Made by a program: the position numbers and the translations under genes. Shown in pieces: positions 1 to 7,572 of a DNA stretch of 64,000 nt. The stretch is taken from positions 165,402-229,401 of the forward strand of contig NZ_UTHA01000311.1 in assembly GCF_900582195.1 (NCBI RefSeq). Direction: 5' to 3'. The notes under the pieces are model-generated. The model saw only the letters and a list, made by a program, of their open reading frames with translations. It had not been told where the DNA came from and did no database searches. This DNA is from Pseudomonas viridiflava. GTDB lineage: Bacteria > Pseudomonadota > Gammaproteobacteria > Pseudomonadales > Pseudomonadaceae. Position 1 is the stretch's first letter. Each line of letters begins with the position of its first letter.

Positions 1-2
1 GC

Positions 3-68
3 TTCTCCAACTTCCTCAATCATTTGAGCCTGGACCGGATCGAAGCGGATTACTCCAATATCCTTTAA
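3..68 (+). CDS. C-terminal end of an unidentified upstream gene (partial)
   Basis: A plus-strand frame is open from the window edge and ends at a TAA at 66-68, giving about 21 residues that end in ADYSNIL. It stops just before a REP pair, as expected for a gene end. The piece is too short to recognise a family, and the gene begins outside the window. It could also be a chance open frame. Confidence 0.4.
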   Translation, partial: FSNFLNHLSLDRIEADYSNIL

Positions 69-76
69 CCCACACC

Positions 77-180
77 GATCGTTCCCACGCTCTGCGTGGG
101 AATGCCGCCATGGATGCTCCGCGTCCACTGTGACGCAGAGCGTCACAGGATGCATTCCCACGCGGAGCGCGGGAACGATC
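77..180. repeat. REP pair, GATCGTTCCCACGC family
   Basis: The left end GATCGTTCCCACGC and the right end GCGGGAACGATC are inverted copies about 75 bases apart. The inner part has a second imperfect palindrome around GACGCAGAGCGTC. A close relative lies at 23840-23945. Paired palindromes of this kind are dispersed, non-coding and common in Pseudomonas. The ORFs that cross it are not real genes. Confidence 0.85.
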
Positions 181-210
181 TCAACCCGAACTTTTGCGAG
201 GTTTCACCGG

Positions 211-1116
211 ATGAGAATCCTCGGCATCTTCTGCCTGCTCCTGACCCTCGGCGGTTGCAGCTCTTTGTTGTTCTACCCCGAACCGGGTCAGATCTTCACC
301 CCGGAAAAAGCCAAGCTTGAATACCGCACCGTCACGCTGGTCACGGCTGACGGCCTGAAGCTCAATGCCTGGTGGCTGCCAGCCAAGCCCGGTGTCGAGG
401 TCAAAGGCACCGTCCTGCACCTGCACGGCAACGGCGGCAATCTACCGATGCATCTGGGCGGCAGTTGGTGGCTACCGAAAAACGGCTATCAAGTGTTGCT
501 GGTCGACTATCGCGGTTATGGTTTGTCCGAGGGCAAACCGAGCCTGCCGGCGATCTATCAGGACATCGACGCCGCGTTCGCCTGGCTGGACAAGGCGCCG
601 GAAGTCAAAGGCAAGCCGCTGATTCTGCTCGGTCAGAGCCTTGGCGGTTCGATGGCGGTGCATTGGCTGGTGCAGCATCCCGAGCGGCAGAAACAGTTGA
701 AAGCGCTGGTACTCGACGGTGTACCCGCCAGTTACCGCAGCGTCGGCCAATATGCGCTCAGCACTTCGTGGTTGACCTGGCCATTCCAGGTGCCGCTGTC
801 GTGGCTGGTGCCGGACGGCGACAGCGCGATCAACTCGATGCCGCAACTCAACGGCGTGCCGAAACTGATCTTCCACAGCATCGACGATCCGCTGGTACCG
901 ATGACCAATGGCATCCGCCTGTATCAGGCGGCGCCGCCACCGCGCGTGCTGCAATTGACCCGTGGCGGTCATGTGCAGACGTTTGGCGACCCGGTCTGGC
1001 GCCAAGTCATGCTGCGCTACCTTGACGACCCCGAGCATTTCAACGGCCTGCGCCGCCTCGGCGAAATCCCCAATTACCCGCAACCCCCGAATTCTGAAGA
1101 CGAGAGTCCGCAATGA
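211..1116 (+). CDS. Alpha/beta hydrolase lipoprotein
   Basis: This is a 301-residue putative serine hydrolase anchored as a lipoprotein. The ATG at 211 starts a clean lipoprotein signal (MRILGIFCLLLTLGGCSS, with lipobox LGGC); a longer reading from 130 would run back through the REP repeat and destroy the signal. The core has an HGNGG oxyanion-type turn, the nucleophile elbow GQSLGGS and a late GGHVQTF that probably holds the catalytic His, with HSIDDPLVP supplying the Asp. The layout matches the BAAT/DUF-type alpha/beta hydrolases found in bacterial envelopes. The substrate is unknown. The stop overlaps the start of the next gene by four bases (ATGA), so the two are probably co-translated. 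Confidence 0.88.
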   Translation: MRILGIFCLLLTLGGCSSLLFYPEPGQIFTPEKAKLEYRTVTLVTADGLKLNAWWLPAKPGVEVKGTVLHLHGNGGNLPMHLGGSWWLPKNGYQVLLVDYRGYGLSEGKPSLPAIYQDIDAAFAWLDKAPEVKGKPLILLGQSLGGSMAVHWLVQHPERQKQLKALVLDGVPASYRSVGQYALSTSWLTWPFQVPLSWLVPDGDSAINSMPQLNGVPKLIFHSIDDPLVPMTNGIRLYQAAPPPRVLQLTRGGHVQTFGDPVWRQVMLRYLDDPEHFNGLRRLGEIPNYPQPPNSEDESPQ

Positions 1117-1442
1117 CTGAAGAACGCAACGCCATCCCGCTGATCATCACCGGTATCTGTAGCATCCTCGGCACCGTCGGGGCGCTGTGGTACTACGGCT
1201 ACCTGCACTTCGCCAAACCCGAGGATGCGTTGTTGCTCAATGAATTCACCATGCTCAAGACGGTGCCGGGTGAGGATTACAAAGTCTCTCTGGCCCCGGC
1301 GCCGCAAGTGGCGCAGTGCATTGATGGCGTGCTGGTGTTGTTTGATACCGAACAGAAAGGCCTGACCGGTGTGCTGATCAACGCCCAGAAGAAAGCGGTG
1401 CGTTGTATGGGCGAGGAGACACCGCAGAAGCTGCAAGAGTGA
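1113..1442 (+). CDS. Small single-pass membrane protein, unknown
   Basis: This 109-residue protein starts inside the stop of the hydrolase gene (ATGA). After a short polar start it has one hydrophobic segment (about residues 10-30, LIITGICSILGTVGALWYY), followed by a soluble domain with two cysteines. I do not recognise the family. The tight coupling suggests that it works with, or is simply co-expressed with, the preceding lipoprotein hydrolase. A dispersed repeat and then a strong bidirectional terminator follow it. Confidence 0.75.
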   Translation: MTEERNAIPLIITGICSILGTVGALWYYGYLHFAKPEDALLLNEFTMLKTVPGEDYKVSLAPAPQVAQCIDGVLVLFDTEQKGLTGVLINAQKKAVRCMGEETPQKLQE

Positions 1443-1455
1443 TTCTGCAGGTTCA

Positions 1456-1648
1456 GCCCTCACCCTAACCCTCCCGAAACGTCGGACCGCCCAGAGGGAG
1501 AGGGGACTGACCGAGTTGTCTTTCGCTATACACCGACCTGAAAGATTGTGTCGATTACGGATTCGGCAAAGCACTCCCAGGTCGGCGTATTTATTGAGCA
1601 TCCCCCAATCGGCCCCCTCTCCCTCGGGAGAGGGCTGGGGTGAGGGGC
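1456..1648. repeat. Dispersed MITE-like element with long inverted ends
   Basis: The ends GCCCTCACCCTAACCCTC and (inverted) GCCCCTCACCCCAGCCCTC frame about 190 bases, and a second inner inverted pair is rich in GAGGGAGAGGGG. The middle contains CCGACCTG...CAGGTCGG. From memory, elements with these ends and this kind of core recur between genes in fluorescens-group genomes. It has no coding capacity. It fills the gap between two convergent units. Confidence 0.7.
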
Positions 1649-1666
1649 TGCGATTTCAGCCCGCAC

Positions 1667-1702
1667 AAAAAAGCCCCGCCTGATCACTCAGGCGGGGCTT
1701 TC
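1667..1702. terminator. Bidirectional intrinsic terminator
   Basis: A perfect 13-bp stem (AAGCCCCGCCTGA / TCAGGCGGGGCTT) closes a TCAC loop. It has an A-run on the left and a T-run on the right, so it can stop both the plus-strand hydrolase unit and the minus-strand OmpA-like gene that ends at 1720. Confidence 0.92.
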
Positions 1703-1719
1703 GCATTACAGCGTGCTGC

Positions 1720-2508
1720 TTAGTTCGAGCTAACCGCCGAACGTGGCATCACTGGCTGGTTGTCGTTGGAAATGGTCACTTCCACACGACGGTTCATCGC
1801 ACGGCCGGACGCGCTGCCATTCTCGGCAACCGGGTATTCCTTGCCGTACCCTTGAGTAACGATACGTGCTGGATCTACGCCCATTTTCACCAGTGCGGTG
1901 CGCACAGAGTTGGCGCGACGCTCGGACAGCGACTGGTTGTGGCTGGCGGTACCGGTGCTGTCGGTGTAACCCTCGACGATCACTTTGCGATCCGGGTTTT
2001 CCTGGAGGAACTGCGCCAGTTTGTTGATGTTGACCAGACCGCTGGATTTCAGGTCGGCACGGTCGGTGGCGAACAGCACGTCACCGAAAGTCACCAGCGT
2101 ACCGCGATCGGTCTGCTTGGCATTCAGGCTGTCTTGCAGCTGTTTGATCTGCTGATCACGCGCATCCAGACGCGCCTGGGCACGTTGGGCGGCAGCGTTC
2201 TTCAGATTGTTTTCAGCGGTGCGCAGGGCGATGGTCTGCTTGGCCACTTCCACGCGCTGGTTGGTCAGGTAAGCCAGTTGGTCAACCTTGGCCGCGTCTT
2301 GTTTGTCCAGATAAGCCTTGTCGGCCTTGTCCAGGTAATCGCTGGCGTCTTTGGTTTCCAGCGCCGCGACCTTGCTCGCCTGTGGGTTGGCTTGCAGGCC
2401 GGCGTAGTTGGTGCGCGCCTGTTCCAGGTTCGGGTTAGGCGGAGTGGAGCAGGCAGCCAGAGCAACGCTTGCGGCGAGGAGAGCGGGGATCATCAGTTGC
2501 TTACGCAT
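1720..2508 (-). CDS. OmpA-family peptidoglycan-associated lipoprotein
   Basis: This 262-residue lipoprotein has the signal MRKQLMIPALLAASVALAACSTPP (lipobox LAAC). A helical, coiled-coil region rich in Ala, Gln and Lys spans about residues 25-135. The OmpA C-terminal domain follows, with the hallmarks TDRADL, VEGYTDSTG, LSERRANSVR and NRRVEVTI; this domain non-covalently binds diaminopimelate in peptidoglycan. The position next to a DUF4398 lipoprotein matches P. aeruginosa PA3692 (LptF, not the LPS-export LptF), as I recall. It likely tethers the outer membrane to the wall. It is transcribed downstream of the DUF4398 gene, 54 bases away, probably from the AlgU-type promoter. Confidence 0.93.
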   Translation of the reverse strand: MRKQLMIPALLAASVALAACSTPPNPNLEQARTNYAGLQANPQASKVAALETKDASDYLDKADKAYLDKQDAAKVDQLAYLTNQRVEVAKQTIALRTAENNLKNAAAQRAQARLDARDQQIKQLQDSLNAKQTDRGTLVTFGDVLFATDRADLKSSGLVNINKLAQFLQENPDRKVIVEGYTDSTGTASHNQSLSERRANSVRTALVKMGVDPARIVTQGYGKEYPVAENGSASGRAMNRRVEVTISNDNQPVMPRSAVSSN

Positions 2509-2562
2509 AATTTGTCGTCCTTTCTATCGGTAAGAGATTCAGCTTTGCAGTCGGATGCGCGC

Positions 2563-2967
2563 TTATTGCACGGTGCGCTGACTTTCCTGACGCAGTTCCT
2601 GAACACCTTTCTGGGAATCCTTCACAGCCTGTTCGGCTTTGGCGGCCTGAGCCTTGCGCTCTGCAACGCGAGCGTCCCACTCGGCTTGCTCGGACAGGAT
2701 GCGAGCTTCGTCATACTTCTTGTCGTGCATGGCGATTTCAGCTTGTTTCAGTTTGTCCTGCGCTTGCTTCATCTCAACGGCAGCAAACTCGGTACCGCCG
2801 GCGCTGACCGCGCTGTTGACCGCCGATTGGGTCACGGCGTATTGCTCGGTCGGTGGGTTACCGGCGCAACCGGCCAGTACGAAGCTGGTACCGATGGCCA
2901 GAGCCGCCAGTTTCAGACCGCGCAGGTGGGTAAACGAGGTTTGGTTTTTCATGGTCTTCAACTCCAT
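2563..2967 (-). CDS. DUF4398 lipoprotein
   Basis: This is a 134-residue lipoprotein from the ATG at 2967, which has AGGAG seven bases upstream; a second candidate start lies five codons inside (2952). The signal region ends in VLAGCAG. The mature part, EMKQAQDKLKQAEIAMHDK onward, is a long charged helix with regular Ala and Gln spacing, typical of DUF4398. These proteins resemble the N-terminal helical part of the OmpA-like lipoprotein encoded next to them. The exact role is unknown; the pairing and the AlgU-type promoter point to an envelope-stress function. Confidence 0.9.
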   Translation of the reverse strand: MELKTMKNQTSFTHLRGLKLAALAIGTSFVLAGCAGNPPTEQYAVTQSAVNSAVSAGGTEFAAVEMKQAQDKLKQAEIAMHDKKYDEARILSEQAEWDARVAERKAQAAKAEQAVKDSQKGVQELRQESQRTVQ

Positions 2968-3068
2968 TAGGCATCTCCTGAATACATCTGAATCCATCCT
3001 GGTCGAGGAGCCGCAAGCGTCGTTTAAAAGGCGTTTTTGAAACGCTCGTTCCAGGCGTGGTTACAGGT

Positions 3069-3096
3069 TCCGACCGGCGGGATTTTTCAAAAGTTC
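3069..3096 (-). promoter_or_regulatory. Candidate AlgU (sigma-22/RpoE-type) promoter
   Basis: On the minus strand GAACTT (3096-3091) is followed, after a 17-base spacer, by TCGGA (3073-3069). The AlgU consensus is GAACTT, 16-17 bases, then TCtgA, so the -35 is perfect and the -10 differs by one base. It lies about 100 bases upstream of the DUF4398 start. The orthologous P. aeruginosa genes are, as I recall, AlgU-dependent. Confidence 0.7.
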
Positions 3097-3234
3097 AGAA
3101 AAGATGGCCTATCGCCAAAAAAAACTTTGACCGAATGGACAAGGCTCTAAAGCGGGAACTTTGGCAGGATGAAGCGGTACGCGCGGGAGTATTCAAGATG
3201 AATTTCATGCGGTTTTTCAGCATGTCGTAGATCC

Positions 3235-3325
3235 CTGTGGGAGCGAGCTTGCTCGCGAAAGCGGTGGTTCAGACACAGTCATTTCTAATGTGCCGACGCC
3301 TTCGCGAGCAAGCTCGCTCCCACAG
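3235..3325. repeat. REP pair (REPIN), GTGGGAGCGAGC family
   Basis: CTGTGGGAGCGAGCTTGCTCGCGAA and its inverted copy are separated by about 40 bases. It lies in the 376-base gap between two minus-strand genes (2968-3343); the rest of that gap holds the AlgU-type promoter and nothing else that I can identify. Confidence 0.93.
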
Positions 3326-3343
3326 GTTTTGAGGTGTTAGAAG

Positions 3344-3688
3344 TTAATGTTTTTGCTTGCCGGCAGCGGCCGACAGGTCATGCAAATGCCGGCGTGACAA
3401 CGCCAGAAACCGCGGTGTCGGCCCGACATCCTCATACAACGGATCACCTTCCTCATCCGTCGCCACCACCGTCGAACCCTTCACATACGGCAGGCTCGCT
3501 TCAAACTCTTCAAGTGCCGCCCCAATCAGTTCGCCGAGCAGTTCTTCGGCATGCCGTTTGGGATACATCTCGGCAATCGCAGCCAGACGCGCAGCGGCTT
3601 CAACGTCCAGGTGAATCGTGTAGCCAGTGTCGGTCAGGCGACCCTTGGCGTTTTCTTCCCAATGCTGGGCGAGTTCACGAATTTTCAT
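3344..3688 (-). CDS. Conserved small protein, unknown
   Basis: This is a 114-residue soluble protein (MKIRELAQHWEENAKGRL...) with no signal peptide. The middle contains a helical stretch, EAAARLAAIAEMYPKRHAEELLGELI, that looks like a ribbon-helix-helix or similar small alpha/beta domain. Orthologues next to ppc in other Pseudomonas (PA3688 in PAO1, as I recall) are sometimes labelled type 1 pili tip component or pilin assembly, but nothing in this sequence supports a pilus role. It is divergent from ppc with a 212-base gap. Confidence 0.8.
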   Translation of the reverse strand: MKIRELAQHWEENAKGRLTDTGYTIHLDVEAAARLAAIAEMYPKRHAEELLGELIGAALEEFEASLPYVKGSTVVATDEEGDPLYEDVGPTPRFLALSRRHLHDLSAAAGKQKH

Positions 3689-3900
3689 GATGCCTCATTT
3701 CGCGCCTGCTCATGGCAGGCCTGGGTGAGTGTCCGGCAGCGCCGGCGGCCAGCCGTTGTACGGCTTACTCTTGAGACTAGCTTTCGCCCGCAAGGTTTAA
3801 CGTCCCTTCGTCGGCTGCTTGTAAGAAGCGCCGTAGAGCGGCACTCTCTAGGTCATGCACTCGTTTCTAAGCCGTCCGGATTACTGCTGGGGAATTGCTG

Positions 3901-6531
3901 ATGACCGATATTGATGCACGCTTGCGCGAAGACGTTCACCTGCTCGGAGAGCTGTTGGGCAACACCATTCGAGACCAGTACGGCGAGGCGTTCCTCGACA
4001 AGATCGAGCAGATTCGCAAGGGCGCCAAGGCCGATCGCCGGGGCTCGATGGACGCCGAACTGAGCGCCAGCCTCAATCAATTGAGCGAGGACGAATTGCT
4101 CCCCGTGGCGCGGGCGTTCAACCAGTTTCTCAACCTGGCGAACATCGCCGAGCAGTATCAATTGATCCATCGGCGCGAAGAATCGCAGCCGGCGCCGTTC
4201 GAGTCCCGTGTGCTGCCGGAGTTGCTTGCGCGTTTGCGCAACGAAGGCCACAGCGCCGAATCCCTGGCCCGGCAGCTGGCGCGGCTGGAAATCGAACTGG
4301 TGCTGACCGCGCACCCGACGGAAGTCGCGCGGCGCACGCTGATCCAGAAATACGACGCGATCGCCGGGCAACTCGCCGCGCAGGATCATCGCGACCTGAC
4401 CACAGCCGAACGCGAACAGATTCAAAACACCTTGCAACGGCTGATCGCCGAAGCCTGGCACACCGAAGAAATCCGCCGCACACGACCGACGCCTGTCGAT
4501 GAAGCCAAATGGGGGTTCGCGGTGATCGAACATTCGCTGTGGCAGGCGATTCCCAACCATATGCGCAAGGCCGACAAGGCTTTGCATGAAGCGACCGGCC
4601 TGCGCCTGCCATTGGAAGCGGCGCCGATTCGCTTCGCGTCATGGATGGGTGGCGACCGTGACGGCAACCCCAACGTCACCGCCGCAGTGACCCGCGAAGT
4701 GCTACTGCTGGCGCGCTGGATGGCTGCCGATTTGTACCTGCGCGATGTCGATCATCTGGCGGCTGAACTGTCGATGCAGCAGGCCAGCGCTGCCCTCAAA
4801 GCCAAGGCCGGCGACAGCGCCGAACCGTACCGCGCGGTGCTCAAACAATTGCGCGAACGCCTGCGTGCCACGCGCAACTGGGCGCATGCCGCGCTGACTG
4901 CACCAACGCCAGCACCGGCCGATGTGTTGCACGACAACCGCGATCTGCTCGATCCGCTGGAGCTGTGTTTCAACTCGCTGCACGAATGCGGCATGGGCGT
5001 GATCGCTGACGGCCCGCTGCTTGATTGCCTGCGTCGGGCGGTGACCTTCGGCCTGTTCCTTGTGCGCCTCGATGTTCGTCAGGACTCGTCGCGCCACAGT
5101 TCGGCGATGACCGAAATCACCGACTACCTCGGTCTCGGTCGCTACGAAGACTGGGACGAAGAGCAGCGCATCAGCTTCCTGACCCGCGAGCTGAGCAATC
5201 GCCGGCCATTGCTGCCGGCGCACTTCAAGCCTTCTGCTGATACCGCCGAAGTGCTCAACACCTGCAACGAAATCGCCGCGGCACCGGGCGCTTCGCTGGG
5301 CTCCTACGTGATCTCCATGGCCGGCGCCGCTTCCGATGTGCTCGCCGTGCAACTTCTGCTCAAAGAGTCCGGCGTGTTGCGGCCGATGCGCGTGGTGCCG
5401 CTGTTCGAAACCCTCGCTGACCTCGACAACGCCGGGCCGGTGATGGAGCGGCTGTTACTGTTGCCGGGCTACCGCGCACGGCTGCAAGGCCCACAGGAAG
5501 TGATGATCGGCTACTCCGACTCGGCCAAGGACGCCGGCACCACGGCGGCCGCGTGGGCGCAATATCGCGCGCAGGAACGCTTGGTGGAGATCTGCCGCGA
5601 GCAGCAAGTCGAATTGCTGCTGTTCCACGGTCGCGGCGGCACTGTAGGACGTGGCGGTGGCCCGGCGCACGCGGCGATTCTGTCGCAGCCGCCGGGATCG
5701 GTGGCGGGGCGTTTCCGCACCACCGAGCAGGGCGAAATGATTCGATTCAAATTCGGCCTGCCAGATATCGCCGAGCAAAATCTCAATCTGTATCTGGCGG
5801 CAGTGCTTGAAGCGACTTTGTTGCCGCCTCCACCGCCAACGCCCGAATGGCGCCATCTGATGGACGAATTGGCGGCGGACGGTGTCAGCGCTTATCGCCA
5901 GGTCGTGCGGGAAAATCCGCAATTCGTCGAGTACTTCCGTCAGTCCACGCCCGAACAGGAGTTGGGGCGTTTGCCACTGGGCAGTCGTCCGGCCAAACGC
6001 CGTGCCGGCGGCATCGAGAGCCTGCGGGCGATCCCGTGGATCTTCGGCTGGACACAAACGCGGCTGATGCTGCCGGCGTGGCTCGGCTGGGAGTCGGCGT
6101 TGAGCAAGGCGCTGAAGCGTGGCGAGGGCGAGTTGCTCGGGCAAATGCGCGAGCAGTGGCCGTTCTTCCGTACGCGCATCGACATGCTGGAAATGGTCCT
6201 GGCCAAGGCTGATGCCGATATCGCCTTGTCCTACGATGAGCGTCTGGTCGAGCCGGATCTGCTGCCGTTGGGCGCGCAGTTACGCGACCTATTGTCGCAG
6301 GCATGCACCGTAGTGCTCGGCCTGACCGGCCAGTCGCAGCTGCTCGCGCACAGCCCTGACACCCTCGAATTCATCCGTCTGCGCAACACCTACCTCGACC
6401 CGCTGCATCTATTGCAGGCCGAATTGCTGGCCCGTTCGCGGCAGCAGAATGTCGAGCAGGGCAGCCCGGTGGAACAGGCGCTGCTGGTGTCTGTGGCGGG
6501 GATTGCCGCCGGTTTGCGAAATACCGGCTAA
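3901..6531 (+). CDS. ppc: Phosphoenolpyruvate carboxylase
   Basis: This 876-residue enzyme carboxylates PEP with bicarbonate to give oxaloacetate, the anaplerotic entry to the TCA cycle. The two active-site signatures are present: VLTAHPTEVARRTL with the catalytic His, and LLFHGRGGTVGRGGGP with the essential Arg-Gly loop. Also visible are GYSDSAKDAG and the conserved RAIPWIFGWTQTR. The C-terminus ends in LRNTG, matching the usual ...RNTG end of bacterial PEPC. I chose the ATG at 3901 because GGGGAA sits eight bases upstream; an in-frame TTG at 3895 is too close to that site. The gene is a single unit, divergent from the small gene at 3344. Confidence 0.98.
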   Translation: MTDIDARLREDVHLLGELLGNTIRDQYGEAFLDKIEQIRKGAKADRRGSMDAELSASLNQLSEDELLPVARAFNQFLNLANIAEQYQLIHRREESQPAPFESRVLPELLARLRNEGHSAESLARQLARLEIELVLTAHPTEVARRTLIQKYDAIAGQLAAQDHRDLTTAEREQIQNTLQRLIAEAWHTEEIRRTRPTPVDEAKWGFAVIEHSLWQAIPNHMRKADKALHEATGLRLPLEAAPIRFASWMGGDRDGNPNVTAAVTREVLLLARWMAADLYLRDVDHLAAELSMQQASAALKAKAGDSAEPYRAVLKQLRERLRATRNWAHAALTAPTPAPADVLHDNRDLLDPLELCFNSLHECGMGVIADGPLLDCLRRAVTFGLFLVRLDVRQDSSRHSSAMTEITDYLGLGRYEDWDEEQRISFLTRELSNRRPLLPAHFKPSADTAEVLNTCNEIAAAPGASLGSYVISMAGAASDVLAVQLLLKESGVLRPMRVVPLFETLADLDNAGPVMERLLLLPGYRARLQGPQEVMIGYSDSAKDAGTTAAAWAQYRAQERLVEICREQQVELLLFHGRGGTVGRGGGPAHAAILSQPPGSVAGRFRTTEQGEMIRFKFGLPDIAEQNLNLYLAAVLEATLLPPPPPTPEWRHLMDELAADGVSAYRQVVRENPQFVEYFRQSTPEQELGRLPLGSRPAKRRAGGIESLRAIPWIFGWTQTRLMLPAWLGWESALSKALKRGEGELLGQMREQWPFFRTRIDMLEMVLAKADADIALSYDERLVEPDLLPLGAQLRDLLSQACTVVLGLTGQSQLLAHSPDTLEFIRLRNTYLDPLHLLQAELLARSRQQNVEQGSPVEQALLVSVAGIAAGLRNTG

Positions 6532-6831
6532 TGTTTTTGTCTGGTCACGCGGCCCCCGGAACGTGCACCGGATGCCGCTTTGCCTGACGGGGGGAAGTTC
6601 TGCCAGGCGACAGTTAATGATGGGGTTGCGACTTGGGTCACCGCGTCGCAAGGTCGCGGGGGGCGTCGGTTTCTCCGACTTTTGGCGTCTTGTGTGGGCG
6701 CAGCCTGCTGTGTATCTTGATCAGCCTTTGGCCGTTTGTGCGGCCACGACCCGTATTTTCAGGATTCGTCCCAAGCGGCGAATCCTTTGTTTTGTAAAAG
6801 CTTTTTATAAAAAAATTGAGGAGCACATCTA
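6532..6831 (+). promoter_or_regulatory. ppc-adk intergenic region with several stem-loops
   Basis: The 300-base gap holds no gene. It contains TTGCGAC/GTCGCAA near 6626, GTCGG-TTTCT-CCGAC followed by TTTT at 6665-6682, TGGCCG/CGGCCA at 6729-6746, and a terminator-like hairpin at 6761-6794. Since adk starts at 6832, part of this is probably the ppc terminator and part the adk leader. The A/T-rich bases 6795-6825 just before the adk ribosome site may hold a promoter, but I cannot fix its boxes. Confidence 0.5.
6761..6794 (+). terminator. Intrinsic terminator or attenuator 38 bases before adk
   Basis: A perfect 8-bp stem, AGGATTCG (6761-6768) with CGAATCCT (6779-6786), is followed by TTGTTTTG. 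The form is that of a Rho-independent terminator. It ends only 38 bases before the adk ATG, so it may end transcription from ppc or attenuate a promoter upstream of adk. Confidence 0.6.
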
Positions 6832-7479
6832 ATGCGCGTCATTCTGCTGGGAGCTCCCGGGGCCGGTAAAGGTACTCAGGCTAAGTTCATCACCGAAAAA
6901 TTCGGCATTCCACAAATTTCCACTGGCGACATGCTGCGCGCAGCGGTCAAGGCCGGTACTCCGCTGGGCGTTCAAGCCAAGAGCATCATGGATGCCGGCG
7001 GCCTGGTGTCGGATGACCTGATCATCGCACTGGTTCAGGACCGTATCGCTCAGCCTGACTGCGCCAACGGTTTTCTGTTCGACGGCTTCCCGCGCACCAT
7101 TCCGCAGGCTGAAGCGTTGGTCACTGCCGGCGTCGAGCTGGATGCCGTGGTTGAAATCGCTGTTGAAGACGAAGAAATCGTGCAACGCATCGCCGGTCGT
7201 CGTGTTCACGAAGCCAGCGGCCGCGTTTACCACGTCGTCTACAACCCGCCGAAGATCTCGGGCAAAGACGACATCACCGGCGAAGAGCTGGTACAGCGCA
7301 AGGACGACACCGAAGAAACCGTGCGTCATCGCCTGTCGGTCTACCATTCGCAGACCAAGCCACTGGTGGAGTTCTACCAGAAGCTGTCCGCCGCCAATGG
7401 CAAGCCGAAGTACAGCCACATTCCTGGCGTCGGTTCGGTAGATGCGATCACCACCAAGGTGCTGGCCGCGCTGAGCTGA
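6832..7479 (+). CDS. adk: Adenylate kinase
   Basis: This 215-residue cytosolic kinase interconverts AMP + ATP and 2 ADP. The N-terminal P-loop is GAPGAGKGTQ (residues 7-16), the AMP-site helix follows (STGDMLRAA), and FDGFPRT plus the LID segment GRRVHEASGRVYH are in place. The LID has no four-cysteine zinc site, so it is the Gram-negative form. The length equals that of the E. coli enzyme. The start is supported by GAGGAG upstream. A terminator follows directly. Confidence 0.98.
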   Translation: MRVILLGAPGAGKGTQAKFITEKFGIPQISTGDMLRAAVKAGTPLGVQAKSIMDAGGLVSDDLIIALVQDRIAQPDCANGFLFDGFPRTIPQAEALVTAGVELDAVVEIAVEDEEIVQRIAGRRVHEASGRVYHVVYNPPKISGKDDITGEELVQRKDDTEETVRHRLSVYHSQTKPLVEFYQKLSAANGKPKYSHIPGVGSVDAITTKVLAALS

Positions 7480-7501
7480 AAAGTCTGAATCGTAGCATCA
7501 T

Positions 7502-7530
7502 CTACGGCCCGCTTGCGGGCCGTAGTTGTT
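7502..7530 (+). terminator. adk terminator
   Basis: The inverted repeat CTACGGCCCG / CGGGCCGTAG with a CTTG loop (7502-7525) is followed by TTGTTT. It ends about 45 bases before tsaB. A TATACT at 7531-7536 just after it could be the -10 of a tsaB promoter, though no good -35 fits. Confidence 0.85.
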
Positions 7531-7572
7531 TATACTGACGCACTTTTTCCCTCCCCTGTTTTGGAAACATCG

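Noticed and set aside
1852..2970. A 372-codon plus-strand open frame across the two lipoprotein genes
   Set aside because: It is the antisense shadow of the OmpA-like and DUF4398 genes; the protein has no domain sense, and its start lies inside the OmpA-like gene.
3235..3325. CRISPR-like repeat units in the REP pairs
   Set aside because: There are only two palindromes per site, with no array of repeats and spacers and no cas genes.
3344..3688. Type 1 pilus tip role for the small gene before ppc
   Set aside because: No signal peptide or pilin features are present; the label is likely inherited annotation.
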